Positions 51,970-63,859 of a stretch of DNA of 64,000 nt are shown in pieces. The notes under the pieces are model-generated. The model was not told the origin of the DNA. It saw only the letters and a program-made list of their open reading frames with translations, and did no database searches. Source of the DNA: an uncultured Acidobacteriia bacterium (GTDB taxonomy: Bacteria > Acidobacteriota > Terriglobia > Bryobacterales > Bryobacteraceae). The first letter of the stretch is position 1; each line of letters opens with the position of its first letter. The translations under genes were made by a program, and so were the position numbers. The stretch covers positions 1 to 64,000 of the forward strand of contig CAIRSA010000097.1 in the NCBI GenBank assembly GCA_903881085.1. Reading direction: 5' to 3'.

Positions 51970-53127
51970 TTAAAACTCACTGTTCCAGTATGCCTTGGTT
52001 CCGATGTAGTGGTCATCAGGCAGCGCCTTGAGAATCGCGCGACGCAGCTCCAGCGGATTGATCGCGCCCTGCGTGCGATACAGGATCTCGCCCTCCGGAC
52101 TGAGCAACACGGTGAACGGCACGCCGCCGCTCCAATCCGAACCAAACGCAGCGACGCCTTCGGCCGGGTCGTTGAAATTGAACAGCAGGTTCTTCGTGAT
52201 GGCGTGCTGTTCCTTTAGGAAATTCAGCACCAGGTTCTTTTCATCAGGCACGTTGATGCTCACCGTCACCACATCGAACGGACGCTTGCGATACATCTGC
52301 AGCAGCCGCTGCAATTCCGGAAACTCCGCGACACAGGGCGCACACCACGTAGCCCAAAAATTCAAGACAACAAATTTGCCGCCGGTGTTTTTGCGCAACG
52401 CCTTCACTTGTTCCACTGAGATTAGATCAACAGAAACATTGGCCTTTTCGGGAGCCGAAGCCTCGGCCCTTGCGGCCACGTTTTTGTAAGCCCACTTGGT
52501 GGAGCAGCCGACGGCGGGCGTGTTCTCAACAGCAATCGGCTTGCCGGCAAGCAGCGAATCAATGGCGGCCCGCGCTTCACGCTTGGTGACAAGCTCTTCG
52601 CGCTGACTGCTATCGAGCCGGCCCTGATAACGAAGAATGCGGTCCTTATCGAAGATGAACGCATGCGGCGTGGCGGTGGGTCCATACTTCAGAGCCACCT
52701 TCTGCGTGTCGCCATCGGTCAGATACATAAAGTTGAACGTGCGATACGCCGCGCGGATCTTCATTTCCTCCAACGTGTCGTTCACGTCGGTGTGGCCCAT
52801 TTCGCTGTAGCGGACAGCCGTTGGATCATTGGGGTTGATAGCGACCACAGTCACGCCGCGGCCGCTGTAGTCAGTCACAAGTTGCTTGATGCGCTTCTCA
52901 TACATCTGCGCCACTGGACAGTGGTTGCACGTAAAGACGAGCACCAGCACCTTGGCCGAATCGTATTCATGCAGGCTATGCATCTTGCCGTCAATGCCGG
53001 GAAGATTGAAGTCAGGCGCCGGCGCGCCCACCTTGAGGATGGGGGGCGCGTCGGCGGAAGGTTTTGCGACTTCGTCCTGAGCCAGGGCCGAAAGCGCAAT
53101 TGCGAATACGAGGGTGAATTTGAGCAT
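51970..53127 (-). CDS. Secreted protein with two thioredoxin-fold domains
   Basis: A 385-residue protein with a signal peptide (MLKFTLVFAIALSALAQ). Domain 1 (about 30-190) is redoxin/AhpC-like with CNHCP in VLVFTCNHCPVAQMYEKR. Domain 2 (about 225-370) is TlpA-like with CAPC in LNFWATWCAPCVAEFPE. A lone Cys in TPAVGCSTKW sits in the linker. Fusing two redox domains could let electrons pass between them. It lies 15 bases downstream of TonB receptor 2 and 4 upstream of the beta-sandwich gene, so the three form one operon. Confidence 0.88.
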   Translation of the reverse strand: MLKFTLVFAIALSALAQDEVAKPSADAPPILKVGAPAPDFNLPGIDGKMHSLHEYDSAKVLVLVFTCNHCPVAQMYEKRIKQLVTDYSGRGVTVVAINPNDPTAVRYSEMGHTDVNDTLEEMKIRAAYRTFNFMYLTDGDTQKVALKYGPTATPHAFIFDKDRILRYQGRLDSSQREELVTKREARAAIDSLLAGKPIAVENTPAVGCSTKWAYKNVAARAEASAPEKANVSVDLISVEQVKALRKNTGGKFVVLNFWATWCAPCVAEFPELQRLLQMYRKRPFDVVTVSINVPDEKNLVLNFLKEQHAITKNLLFNFNDPAEGVAAFGSDWSGGVPFTVLLSPEGEILYRTQGAINPLELRRAILKALPDDHYIGTKAYWNSEF

Positions 53128-53142
53128 TTAGTCCCTTGGCTG

Positions 53143-56100
53143 TTAGAACGTGATACGGAGCATCGCCTGAATGCGGCGCGGCACATTTTTCTGTGTCGTC
53201 ACCGTGCCGAACGCAGCGCTGGTGGGCGAGGTGTTTGGCACGCCGAACGAGGTCTGGTTGAAGATGTTCAGCGCATCTGCGCGCGCTTCAAAACGGATGC
53301 CTTCACGGATGGTGAAGTGCTTGATGAGCGAAACATCGGACGAATCGTAGGCCGCAGCGCGGATTCCGGCAAAGGTCGGCGAAAGCGTGATCACGTTGTT
53401 CGCCAGCTGCTGCGCGGTCACGCGGTTGAAGGCGTTCACGTTGAACCAGGCGGCTGCGGTGCGGGCGTCGCTGGAAAGCGCGATGTCCTTTGCGCTGCCG
53501 GCGAGCAACACGTTGCCGAAAGCGATGGGCGGGCCGCTCTGGTAGGTGTAAATGTAGGAAAGGTTCCAGCCACCGATGATGGCCTGCGGCACGGCACGCA
53601 TGGTCGACATGTATTGGCGGCCTTTGCCAAAGGGGAGTTCGTACACGGCGCTGAGGGCCACGTGATGCGGGTAGTCCTGCGGGGAGAGGAATTTTGCGGG
53701 CTGCGCATCACCTGCATTCAGCAGCGTATTCGCGGCGAAGAACTTCGACCAGGTGTAGGTGCCGTTGACGAGGTAGCCTTTTGCAAAGCGCTTTTCGAAC
53801 TTCATATTCAGCGCGTCATACCAGCTGGAGCCATCGTAGGTGAAGTATGAGATCGACGGGAACTGCGGGAACGGGGTAAGCAACGAAGGCCGCCCGATGA
53901 CCGAACCTGACAGGCCGGTCCCGGCAAATTGGGTGATGCCCGAATAAGGATTGGGCAGGCTGGCCGAGAGGTAGTTGATCGTCGTCTGGTCGCGCACGGG
54001 GCTGGTGCTAAGGTACTTGTTGTCGAGCGGTTTGTAGGAGCGCGACACTTCCAGATCGTAGCCGCGGCTACCGAGGTAACCGACGCTTACGATCAGGCCA
54101 GGGCGAATTTCGCGCTGGATGTCGAGTTCAAACTTCACCAGGCGCGGGGCCTTCGGATCAGGATTAAAGAAGCTGATGGCGTTGCCGAGATAAGTCTGCG
54201 CGCCGAGTGAGGAGCCGGTGGGTTGCAGAATCCCCGTGGGGAAGGGGTTCGAGAGCGAAGAGGCAAATGTGACGCCGCCATCGTTGGTGGGAACAATGTT
54301 GGTCAACTGCGTGAATCCCGTTTGGATCACATCCTGCAAGCGCACACCGAGCGAACCGTAGAAGATACCGACGCCACCGCGGATCACGGTTTTGGTGTTG
54401 GGGCTGTAGGCGAAGCCGACGCGCGGCATGAACATGGTGTTTTGCTGGTTGTACAAACCGCGCGGCTGGCCGCCGACGCCAGCGAAGGTCAGTCCGCCAG
54501 TGCTCGAAAACTGCGTGGCAGCGATCTCAGGCGTTGGATTCTTGGCGTAATTGGCCTGTGCCTGAGCGGCGAAGGGCTGGGCCGCTGTGGGGTCAAAGCC
54601 GCGTACAGAGCGGTTGAAGCGTTCGGTGATCGGCGTCTGGTATTCGTAGCGCAGGCCGAAGTTGATGTTCAGCTTGCGGGTGATCTTCCAATCGTCCTGC
54701 ACGAAGAGCGCAAGGTTCTTGTCGATTTCGGCGAAGTCCACCGTGGAAGGAACGTTGATGCTGCCGCCCACGATGCCATACATGAACGATGCCAGTGCCT
54801 GGCCGATGGGTGCTGCCGGCGAGTTGCTGAGCGGGCCGACCGTATAGGAGGTCGGTGCACTAAAGCTGAGCGGCGTGTTGGAGTTGGTGGGCGAGACACC
54901 CATGCGTGTCTCAGGAGTGATGCGATACTCCGCGCCAAACTTGATCTGATGAGCGCCGGTGATCTTGTACATGGTGGCGCCTGCGCTGCGTGTTTCGGTG
55001 TTCTTATAGAGCGGGGCGCGGTCGCCGAAGGAGGTGTAGCCGCCGATAGAGATCGACGGGAATTCACGCTGCGAGGGCGGCAACGCCGTTTGCAGGTAGG
55101 CCGGGAAACCGACGTCGCCAAGACGGAAGGCCTGGCCTGCATCGTTGGGGCCTTGCGCGCGCACGAAGCTGGCATCGCTGACGCGAAGGTCGAGCGTCAT
55201 GCTGGGGCTGAAGGTGTAGTTTTCAGAGAACGCGAAGCCGATGGACTTCTGATAGAAGAGCGCACCGACCGAGGGGTTGTCGTAGCCGAAGTAATCAACA
55301 GAGTGGTTGTCGTTGCGATTCGTGGTGACGCGGAACATCAGCCGGTTGCGGTCACTGATGTTGTGGTCGAACTTATAAACCGTGGAGTGGTACACAACGC
55401 GGCTGGGCCAGTTGGTGCGATCCAGGTTGTTGGTGCCGTTCACAGTGCCTGGCTGTTCGGGCAGAGGATAATAGCTGATCAATTTCAGCGCGACCGGATT
55501 GAGCCGGCTAGGTGGAATTACATTGCCTGCCAGTGGCTGGTTCTGAAAGAGTCCACCTGCTGCCGCGGTGCGCGTGTAGGGGTCGTAAATCTGGTACGTA
55601 TTGCCGAGCTTCAGCAGTGCAGAGAAGTCGCCGGCGCGTTCGGCCGCAGTGGGGACCGTTGCGACGATGCCGCCTGCCGTGCCACCAGAGGCGACCGATT
55701 TCACCCAGTTGTAGCCGAACAGGAAGAACGTCTTGTTTTTGCCGTTGTACAGCTTGGGGATCAGCACAGGGCCGCTGATGGTGCCGCCGGGGTTGCTGAG
55801 GTTCAGGTTGGCGCGGGGAGTTCCTGCGGCGTTAGCAAAGAAGTTGTTGGCATCGAGCCCTGCGGTTTCCTTGCCGAAGAACGCGCTGCCGTGCAGGGCG
55901 TTCGCGCCGGACTTCAAGCTGACGTTGACTACGCCGCCTTCGGTGGAGCCGGTGGAGACATCGAATGTTGCGGTCTGTACTTTGAACTCGGCCACCACGT
56001 CGCCCATCGGCGTCCACGCCTGGCCGACGGCGCTGCGCGCTTCGTCGTGGAACGTGTTGCTCGAACCATCGAGCGTGAACTCGTTGCGGCTGGAAGGCGA

Positions 56101-56679
56101 CCCGGCCATAGCGTAGGCGGTGTTGAGCGGTTGCCAGGGTTGATCCTTCGCAGGCTCGTCAGTGAACGCTACGCCATTGCCAAGGCGGATGATGTTGTCC
56201 ACGTCTCCCAAGTGGATGGGCAGATTGCGCACCTCCTCGGATGCGATGACGCGGCCAACGGTGACGTTGGCGCTATCGAGCAGCGAATTCTCAGCGATCA
56301 CGGTGACCGATTCCGACTGCGTGCCGACTTCGAGCTTGAGGTTGAGCTCAACCTTGTCGTTCACGCTGAGAGTGACCTTGTTCTGCACCAGGTTTTTGAA
56401 ACCGGTTTTTTCCACCGTGATGCGGTAGCTGCCCGGGATGAGGAACGACGAAAAGTAATTGCCTTCGCCGTTGGACTGCGTGCGGGCGACCACGCCTGTA
56501 TCGATGTTCGTAAACGATACGGAGGCGGCGGGTATCACTGCACCGCTGTTATCAGTAATACGGCCGATCACCGTGGCGCGTGATTCTTGCGCATGGGCCG
56601 GGTGGAATAAAGTCGAGAATGCGAGTGCGATTCCCAGGAGTCTTATGTGGTTTGCAGTCATGGCGTTTTCCACTTTCAT
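53143..56679 (-). CDS. TonB-dependent receptor with carboxypeptidase-like N-terminal domain (receptor 2)
   Basis: About 1178 residues from ATG 56679, with aagga 11 bases upstream; the frame opens further, but the extra part overlaps the VOC gene and is not protein-like. A signal peptide (GIALAFSTLFHPAHA) leads to the CarboxypepD_reg-like domain (VIGRITDNSGAVIPAASVSF), a plug (FTLDGSSNTFHDEA; STEGGVVNVSLKSG) and a barrel ending with MLRITF. It is first in an operon with two secreted proteins, a redox protein and a binding-like protein, unlike receptor 1. The substrate is unknown. Confidence 0.92.
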   Translation of the reverse strand: MKVENAMTANHIRLLGIALAFSTLFHPAHAQESRATVIGRITDNSGAVIPAASVSFTNIDTGVVARTQSNGEGNYFSSFLIPGSYRITVEKTGFKNLVQNKVTLSVNDKVELNLKLEVGTQSESVTVIAENSLLDSANVTVGRVIASEEVRNLPIHLGDVDNIIRLGNGVAFTDEPAKDQPWQPLNTAYAMAGSPSSRNEFTLDGSSNTFHDEARSAVGQAWTPMGDVVAEFKVQTATFDVSTGSTEGGVVNVSLKSGANALHGSAFFGKETAGLDANNFFANAAGTPRANLNLSNPGGTISGPVLIPKLYNGKNKTFFLFGYNWVKSVASGGTAGGIVATVPTAAERAGDFSALLKLGNTYQIYDPYTRTAAAGGLFQNQPLAGNVIPPSRLNPVALKLISYYPLPEQPGTVNGTNNLDRTNWPSRVVYHSTVYKFDHNISDRNRLMFRVTTNRNDNHSVDYFGYDNPSVGALFYQKSIGFAFSENYTFSPSMTLDLRVSDASFVRAQGPNDAGQAFRLGDVGFPAYLQTALPPSQREFPSISIGGYTSFGDRAPLYKNTETRSAGATMYKITGAHQIKFGAEYRITPETRMGVSPTNSNTPLSFSAPTSYTVGPLSNSPAAPIGQALASFMYGIVGGSINVPSTVDFAEIDKNLALFVQDDWKITRKLNINFGLRYEYQTPITERFNRSVRGFDPTAAQPFAAQAQANYAKNPTPEIAATQFSSTGGLTFAGVGGQPRGLYNQQNTMFMPRVGFAYSPNTKTVIRGGVGIFYGSLGVRLQDVIQTGFTQLTNIVPTNDGGVTFASSLSNPFPTGILQPTGSSLGAQTYLGNAISFFNPDPKAPRLVKFELDIQREIRPGLIVSVGYLGSRGYDLEVSRSYKPLDNKYLSTSPVRDQTTINYLSASLPNPYSGITQFAGTGLSGSVIGRPSLLTPFPQFPSISYFTYDGSSWYDALNMKFEKRFAKGYLVNGTYTWSKFFAANTLLNAGDAQPAKFLSPQDYPHHVALSAVYELPFGKGRQYMSTMRAVPQAIIGGWNLSYIYTYQSGPPIAFGNVLLAGSAKDIALSSDARTAAAWFNVNAFNRVTAQQLANNVITLSPTFAGIRAAAYDSSDVSLIKHFTIREGIRFEARADALNIFNQTSFGVPNTSPTSAAFGTVTTQKNVPRRIQAMLRITF

Positions 56680-56791
56680 TAAAATTCGATCCTTGCGGAG
56701 CGGGCCGTGGTGACAAACATGGCTCACCACGGTGTATTCTATCGAGGACAGTGCTGGAATGGAAGGGCCACTCCGGCAATGTCCGGTGCTG

Positions 56792-57727
56792 TTATGGCCG
56801 CGGCGGTGCTGCCTTTGATGGCGGCGTTGGGACACCGTCCACGGTCTTCGGTTCCATCAATTCGCTGCGCGTGCCATCCGGGTCGTACAGGTTCATCTGG
56901 CGCTTGCGATTGGTGCCGGTGCGGGGTTCGATCGGCCGAGTGTGCGCCGCCCTTGCCGGGCGGGCGTCCAGAATCGCCTTGGCTTTCTCGACGTCGGGTA
57001 CTTCCAGGCAGATGTGGTGTAAGGTGCCCAGAGTCTTCAGGTCAGGCATCGTGTCGTACAACATGAACTCCAGATAGTCCTCGCCATCGGGCACACGCAT
57101 GTTGACCCAGCTCAATACTTTTTCGTCTTTGCTGCCGCGCCAAAACTCTCTGAAGCCGAGGATATCGCCGTAGAATTTCTTCGACGCTTCGAGCGAGCTG
57201 ACGATGATGCCGAGATGGGCGATGCGCTTGGAGATGCGCGGTCCGGCGGGATTCTCGTCCATGAATTTCCCCTTGGCCAGCATGCTGGCTCCGTCCGGTT
57301 CGTACTGCACAATCTCGACGAGGTGCCCATCGGGATCGGTGATCATGTAGTTGGAGTTCTTGATGCGGCCTTTGCCGACCTTATCTGGAACTTTCACGCC
57401 CTTGGAACGGAGGTAGACTCGCATCGCCTCGGCGTCTTCTACTTCCAGCGAGATGTGAACCAGCCGGTCCGTGCCGGGCTTCTTTTCCGGGAAGAGTTCG
57501 ATGTACTGGCGGTCGTTGACCTTGATGAAGGTGAGCGACAGGCTGCCGTCAGGGTTATCGAGCTTGAACGGTTCGCCGTAGCCGAGGAAGTCTTTATAGA
57601 AGGTGCGAGCCTTTTCGATGTCGTGAACGGAAATCGCGATGTGCGCCACGCCTGTGATCTTGGGGCGGGCGATCTGGGCCCAAGTGAACGTGCTGGGGAG
57701 CAGTAACAACAAGGTTATGAATTTCAT
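56792..57727 (-). CDS. Secreted two-domain VOC (glyoxalase/dioxygenase-fold) protein
   Basis: A 311-residue protein with a signal peptide (MKFITLLLLLPSTFTWAQ), unusual for this family, which is mostly cytoplasmic. It has two VOC domains. The first has GVAHIAISVHDIEKA, YIELF, VHISLEVED and HLVEIVQYEP; the second AHLGIIVSSLEASKKFY, YLEFMLY, HHICLEVPDVEK and RSELMEP, so metal ligands are likely kept in both. The function could be a dioxygenase or isomerase acting on an exported metabolite. Confidence 0.87.
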   Translation of the reverse strand: MKFITLLLLLPSTFTWAQIARPKITGVAHIAISVHDIEKARTFYKDFLGYGEPFKLDNPDGSLSLTFIKVNDRQYIELFPEKKPGTDRLVHISLEVEDAEAMRVYLRSKGVKVPDKVGKGRIKNSNYMITDPDGHLVEIVQYEPDGASMLAKGKFMDENPAGPRISKRIAHLGIIVSSLEASKKFYGDILGFREFWRGSKDEKVLSWVNMRVPDGEDYLEFMLYDTMPDLKTLGTLHHICLEVPDVEKAKAILDARPARAAHTRPIEPRTGTNRKRQMNLYDPDGTRSELMEPKTVDGVPTPPSKAAPPRP

Positions 57728-57838
57728 AGAGAGCCTACCCCATCAAGACTAGGGCCAAACAAGCAATTGTGGAAGTGCTGAAACGGCTTTGGCAACGTTC
57801 GGCAAACGTTACGGGACAGGTTTAAGTAGTTGATTCGG

Positions 57839-59152
57839 TTATTCGATGAGCGGGACTTTGTCGATAACGACGTGAGTTTCGTAAACTGCGTTGATGGCCG
57901 TTTCACGGTCCACGGCACAGCGAACCACCACCTGGTATGCGGGGGGGAACGTTCCGTAACCTTGCTGCTGGAAGCGCTGTTCCAGGTCGCGAAGGGCTGC
58001 GGGGGAGCGGAAGTAATCGATGGCCGCCTGGGCACCGGGGCTACCCATGAAGCCGGCGAAGACCAGCGTTCGTTCCGGCCGGACTTTGCCCGGCTGGCTG
58101 GGCAGGACGGTGATTAAACCATAGACCGTGGAGTAGCGCGTAGTCTGCGGATTCCGTTTGGGCTGGTAGATGGGGCTGCCGGGTTTCGCGCGCTGGCCGA
58201 GAGCCTCGAGGTTGGTGGCCGGGTCGAACCAGAAAGAATAGCTCATGGTTTTGAGGATCCGGTCCAGATACGTGGTGTAGGACGGCGAACCGATCACCAC
58301 CACTCCAGCCTCATGGATGGCGCGCGGCTGCAGGTCCGATTCGGGCATGACGTGATAGGAGCCGCCGACAATGCCGATCATGGAGCTGATGGACATGGCT
58401 GCCACCGAATCGCTAAAAACCGAGTAGCCGCGGTTGGGCGCAAGGTAGATGGGGCCGCCTCGATCTTCCAGATTCAGTCCCTTGTACCAGCGCGCGGCCC
58501 ATTCGGGAGCGGGCTCCAGGAAGTTGCCGGGCGGACGGACACCGGGCTGGGAGGGCAGAGTGCGCATCACCGGTGGAGCGCTGACCAGAATAAGGACGTC
58601 GCTGCCACGTTGCAAGATGGGTCCCCAGGCGGCGCGAACCAGCGGATCAATCGGGTCAGGGCGGTACGTCCGATACCAGAGAATGCCTGCTATTAAGATA
58701 ACGGCGGCGATGGCCAGCACGGCAAGCCACTTTCGTTTCGGGTTCGGCTCAGGAGGATGGAGTTCGAGCACCGGCACCGGTTCCATGGGATGGGTGGGCG
58801 CGTCGTCGCGATGAACGAAAACGGGCCGGTAGCTGCCTTTCGGAAGTTCGATTCGGATTTCGGCATCGGGCGCTTCCACTTCGTAGTATTCCTGGAGCTT
58901 TCGGCGTAGCGCGTGGGCGCGGCTGCGGACGCTGGAATCCTCGCCCGGTGAGTAATCGGCGGGGCGATGCAGCGCGCCGGTTGCGATTGAATATTCCGTG
59001 ATTTCGGGGCCACGGCCGTCCAGTTCCTGATCGCAGATATAGCGCAGAAACTGAACCAGTGTTTGGGAGCGGGCGAGTGTGCGGCTGCGGATGGCCTCGT
59101 CGCAAGCGCGTGCCTTTGCTTCCCGGTCGGCGATGGAGTGCCGCGAAACCAT
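57839..59152 (-). CDS. Membrane-anchored winged-helix regulator
   Basis: A 437-residue protein. The N-terminal 115 residues form a transcriptional-regulator-like domain (SQTLVQFLRYICDQELDG; SVRSRAHALRRKLQEYY; ELPKGSYRPVF) seen in many acidobacterial proteins. One membrane span follows at about 139-160 (WLAVLAIAAVILIAGILWY). The C-terminal 270 residues lie outside; they show a lumazine/solute-binding-like beta/alpha pattern (VLILVSAPPVMRTLPSQP) that I cannot assign. The layout would let an outer signal act directly on DNA, like ToxR/CadC. It is a single gene with no close partner. Confidence 0.85.
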   Translation of the reverse strand: MVSRHSIADREAKARACDEAIRSRTLARSQTLVQFLRYICDQELDGRGPEITEYSIATGALHRPADYSPGEDSSVRSRAHALRRKLQEYYEVEAPDAEIRIELPKGSYRPVFVHRDDAPTHPMEPVPVLELHPPEPNPKRKWLAVLAIAAVILIAGILWYRTYRPDPIDPLVRAAWGPILQRGSDVLILVSAPPVMRTLPSQPGVRPPGNFLEPAPEWAARWYKGLNLEDRGGPIYLAPNRGYSVFSDSVAAMSISSMIGIVGGSYHVMPESDLQPRAIHEAGVVVIGSPSYTTYLDRILKTMSYSFWFDPATNLEALGQRAKPGSPIYQPKRNPQTTRYSTVYGLITVLPSQPGKVRPERTLVFAGFMGSPGAQAAIDYFRSPAALRDLEQRFQQQGYGTFPPAYQVVVRCAVDRETAINAVYETHVVIDKVPLIE

Positions 59153-59213
59153 ATTCAGCCGAATTATATCAGCCGCAGGCCAGTGATGGAAAACTTAGCA
59201 CGCATTGTGGCGG

Positions 59214-59783
59214 CTACTTCGCCGCCGGCTGGTTCGACACCCAGTAGCTCAACACTTTCGCACCTGGGGCGAGTTTTTGAGTCGTGCGTTGGCCTGCGGC
59301 ATATTCGCCCGCTGAACCTCTGGCGCCATTTACTTCCAGCGCTAGCCATGCCGGCTGCCGTTCAAAGGTGGCGAACTCACGCGATTCTGTTTCGCTCATT
59401 TGCAGCCCCGTCAGTTTGCCGTATCGTTTCTCCACCGCCGGCAGAGAAAAGCCAACGCGAGCGCCTGCCGTTGTCGCGCATGCGATGTCAAAGACTCGAA
59501 TGACGCTGATGCGAGCAGGCTTGTGGTCGCTACCGCCCGCCACGTAAAGATGCATCAGCTCGCTCTTCCCGCGCATGACTTTATAAAGCTTCTCGCCGTC
59601 CGCCGGCGGGGCCTGGATCGTCGCATTCGGCAGTAGCTCTTTCGCTTCTAAAATTGTCATGCCGAGAGCAATGGGACCGACCTGATTCTGCTTCACGATG
59701 CAAACGGGGCTCTGCGCGCAGCAAAGTGCGGCCAACCAACAATGGGCCAGAATGGCCGAGGCTACTAGTTTCAAAAAGGACAT
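59214..59783 (-). CDS. Secreted protein of unknown function
   Basis: A 189-residue protein with a signal peptide (FLKLVASAILAHCWLAALCC) that may include a lipid-anchor cysteine. The mature part has the pattern VGPIALGMTILEAKELLP and later RVGFSLPAVEKRYGKL, a repeat-like helix followed by strands, but I recognise no family. It contains four cysteines after the signal. It is separated from the winged-helix gene by 61 bases in the same direction. Confidence 0.75.
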   Translation of the reverse strand: MSFLKLVASAILAHCWLAALCCAQSPVCIVKQNQVGPIALGMTILEAKELLPNATIQAPPADGEKLYKVMRGKSELMHLYVAGGSDHKPARISVIRVFDIACATTAGARVGFSLPAVEKRYGKLTGLQMSETESREFATFERQPAWLALEVNGARGSAGEYAAGQRTTQKLAPGAKVLSYWVSNQPAAK

Positions 59784-59835
59784 AAATTTCGTTTTTTCGC
59801 CCGACGGAACCCCACATAGGTAAAGTCCATCCAGC

Positions 59836-59991
59836 CTAAGCGCCCAACTTCCTCACTTTGATTTCGCGATGGCGTGGGACCAGTTGCGGAACTCCCGACT
59901 AGGGGTCCTGATACCAATCGTGTTTGCCGCCATTCCGGACGATAACACATCCAGCCTGTTCCAATCTGCGAATCAGATCGGTGCGTTTCAT
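59836..59991 (-). pseudogene. HicA-like toxin remnant with internal stop
   Basis: The frame from ATG 59991 reads MKRTDLIRRLEQAGCVIVRN, GGKHDWYQDP, then a TAG at 59899-59901, then SGVPQLVPRHREIKVRKLGA and a final stop. HicA proteins keep this order with the conserved H (KH[D/E]WY) and the VPRH motif; normally a residue stands at the TAG and about 10 more residues follow EIK. Both a nonsense change and a shortened end are visible. The start overlaps the HicB stop (ATGA), as in intact hicBA operons. Confidence 0.75.
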
Positions 59992-60179
59992 CCCACCGCA
60001 AGCTCAGCCACACGCCGGATGCCAGGAATTTGACCGCTGGTTAGGTCCTGATAAAGATCGCGCAGGTTCTCCTTGAGTTCTTCAAGGGTCTCCCCTTGAG
60101 TCCGGTAATCAGGAAACTCCTCAACATAGCCAAGTTATATATCATCCTCTTTCCAGTAGACAAATCGAGCTGTACTCAT
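59988..60179 (-). pseudogene. HicB-like antitoxin remnant with internal stop
   Basis: The frame reads MSTARFVYWKEDDI, then TAA at 60135-60137, then LGYVEEFPDYRTQGETLEEL and KENLRDLYQDLTSGQIPGIR with a short tail. Small HicB antitoxins have WLGYxxEFPDYxTQGET, so the stop replaces a Trp. An in-frame Met exists at 60188. Copy C of the type 1 repeat begins about 12 bases upstream, in place of the expected promoter region. Both partners are broken, so the system is dead unless stops are read through. Confidence 0.75.
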
Positions 60180-60190
60180 AGCATTCATTA

Positions 60191-60292
60191 TCCGGGAAAG
60201 AGCAGTTGAACGCATCTTGAAAATGTATCTCCGACATTTGCATGCAACGTGCTCGTCACCTGCGGGGTGACTCGCATTGCGGGCAGTGTCGC
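60191..60292 (-). repeat. Dispersed repeat, type 1, copy C
   Basis: The reverse complement matches copy B (21906-22019), including gactgcccgcaatgcgagtc-like and atgcgttcaactgctc segments, with a short central deletion. It carries a hairpin, gtcacc-tgcgg-ggtgac at 60255-60271. It abuts the broken hicB gene on one side and the 68-bp palindrome copy 2 on the other. Confidence 0.7.
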
Positions 60293-60297
60293 GTGGG

Positions 60298-60365
60298 GCA
60301 AACCAGGGACAGCCAGCCATTTTCCGGCACAAATCGCCGGAAAACGGAGGCAGTCACTGGTTTGC
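60298..60365 (+). repeat. 68-bp REP-like imperfect palindrome, copy 2
   Basis: The outer arms are gcaaaccagggac (60298-60310) and its inverse at 60353-60365 (12 of 13), with an inner pair ttttccggc / gccggaaaa. Length and plan equal those of the element at 25441-25508, although the arm sequences differ. It starts 5 bases after repeat copy C and ends 116 bases before the beta-galactosidase start. Confidence 0.75.
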
Positions 60366-60385
60366 AGAGTCGTGCATACCCGTAG

Positions 60386-63646
<3,261 letters not shown>

Positions 63647-63719
63647 AAGTGCTAGACTACGACTTCCTGATCCCAAAGGGGAATTGTGCCGGATAATTGC
63701 AATTCAATTGATCCCGAAG

Positions 63720-63794
63720 AACCGCTTACTAACATGCGCGGTTCGGTGAGCAGCAGGCAACCGCTAACCGAGCCGCGCACGTTCGTAAGCGGTT
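63720..63794. repeat. 75-base imperfect palindrome after the beta-galactosidase gene
   Basis: Two 32-base arms, aaccgcttactaacatgcgc... and its inverse ending in cgtaagcggtt, match at 28 of 32 positions with an 11-base centre. It is 74 bases after the beta-galactosidase stop and 66 before the next start. It may be a REP-type element or a terminator; no T-run follows on either strand. Confidence 0.65.
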
Positions 63795-63859
63795 TTGGCT
63801 CATGCCATTTTCCGTCGAGGTCAGGAGGTCTGAGACTACGAAATCCCGGTAGCCAACAC

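Noticed and set aside
54223..56583. 786-codon open frame on the plus strand
   Set aside because: It is antisense to TonB receptor 2 and has no recognisable domain; same codon-bias effect.
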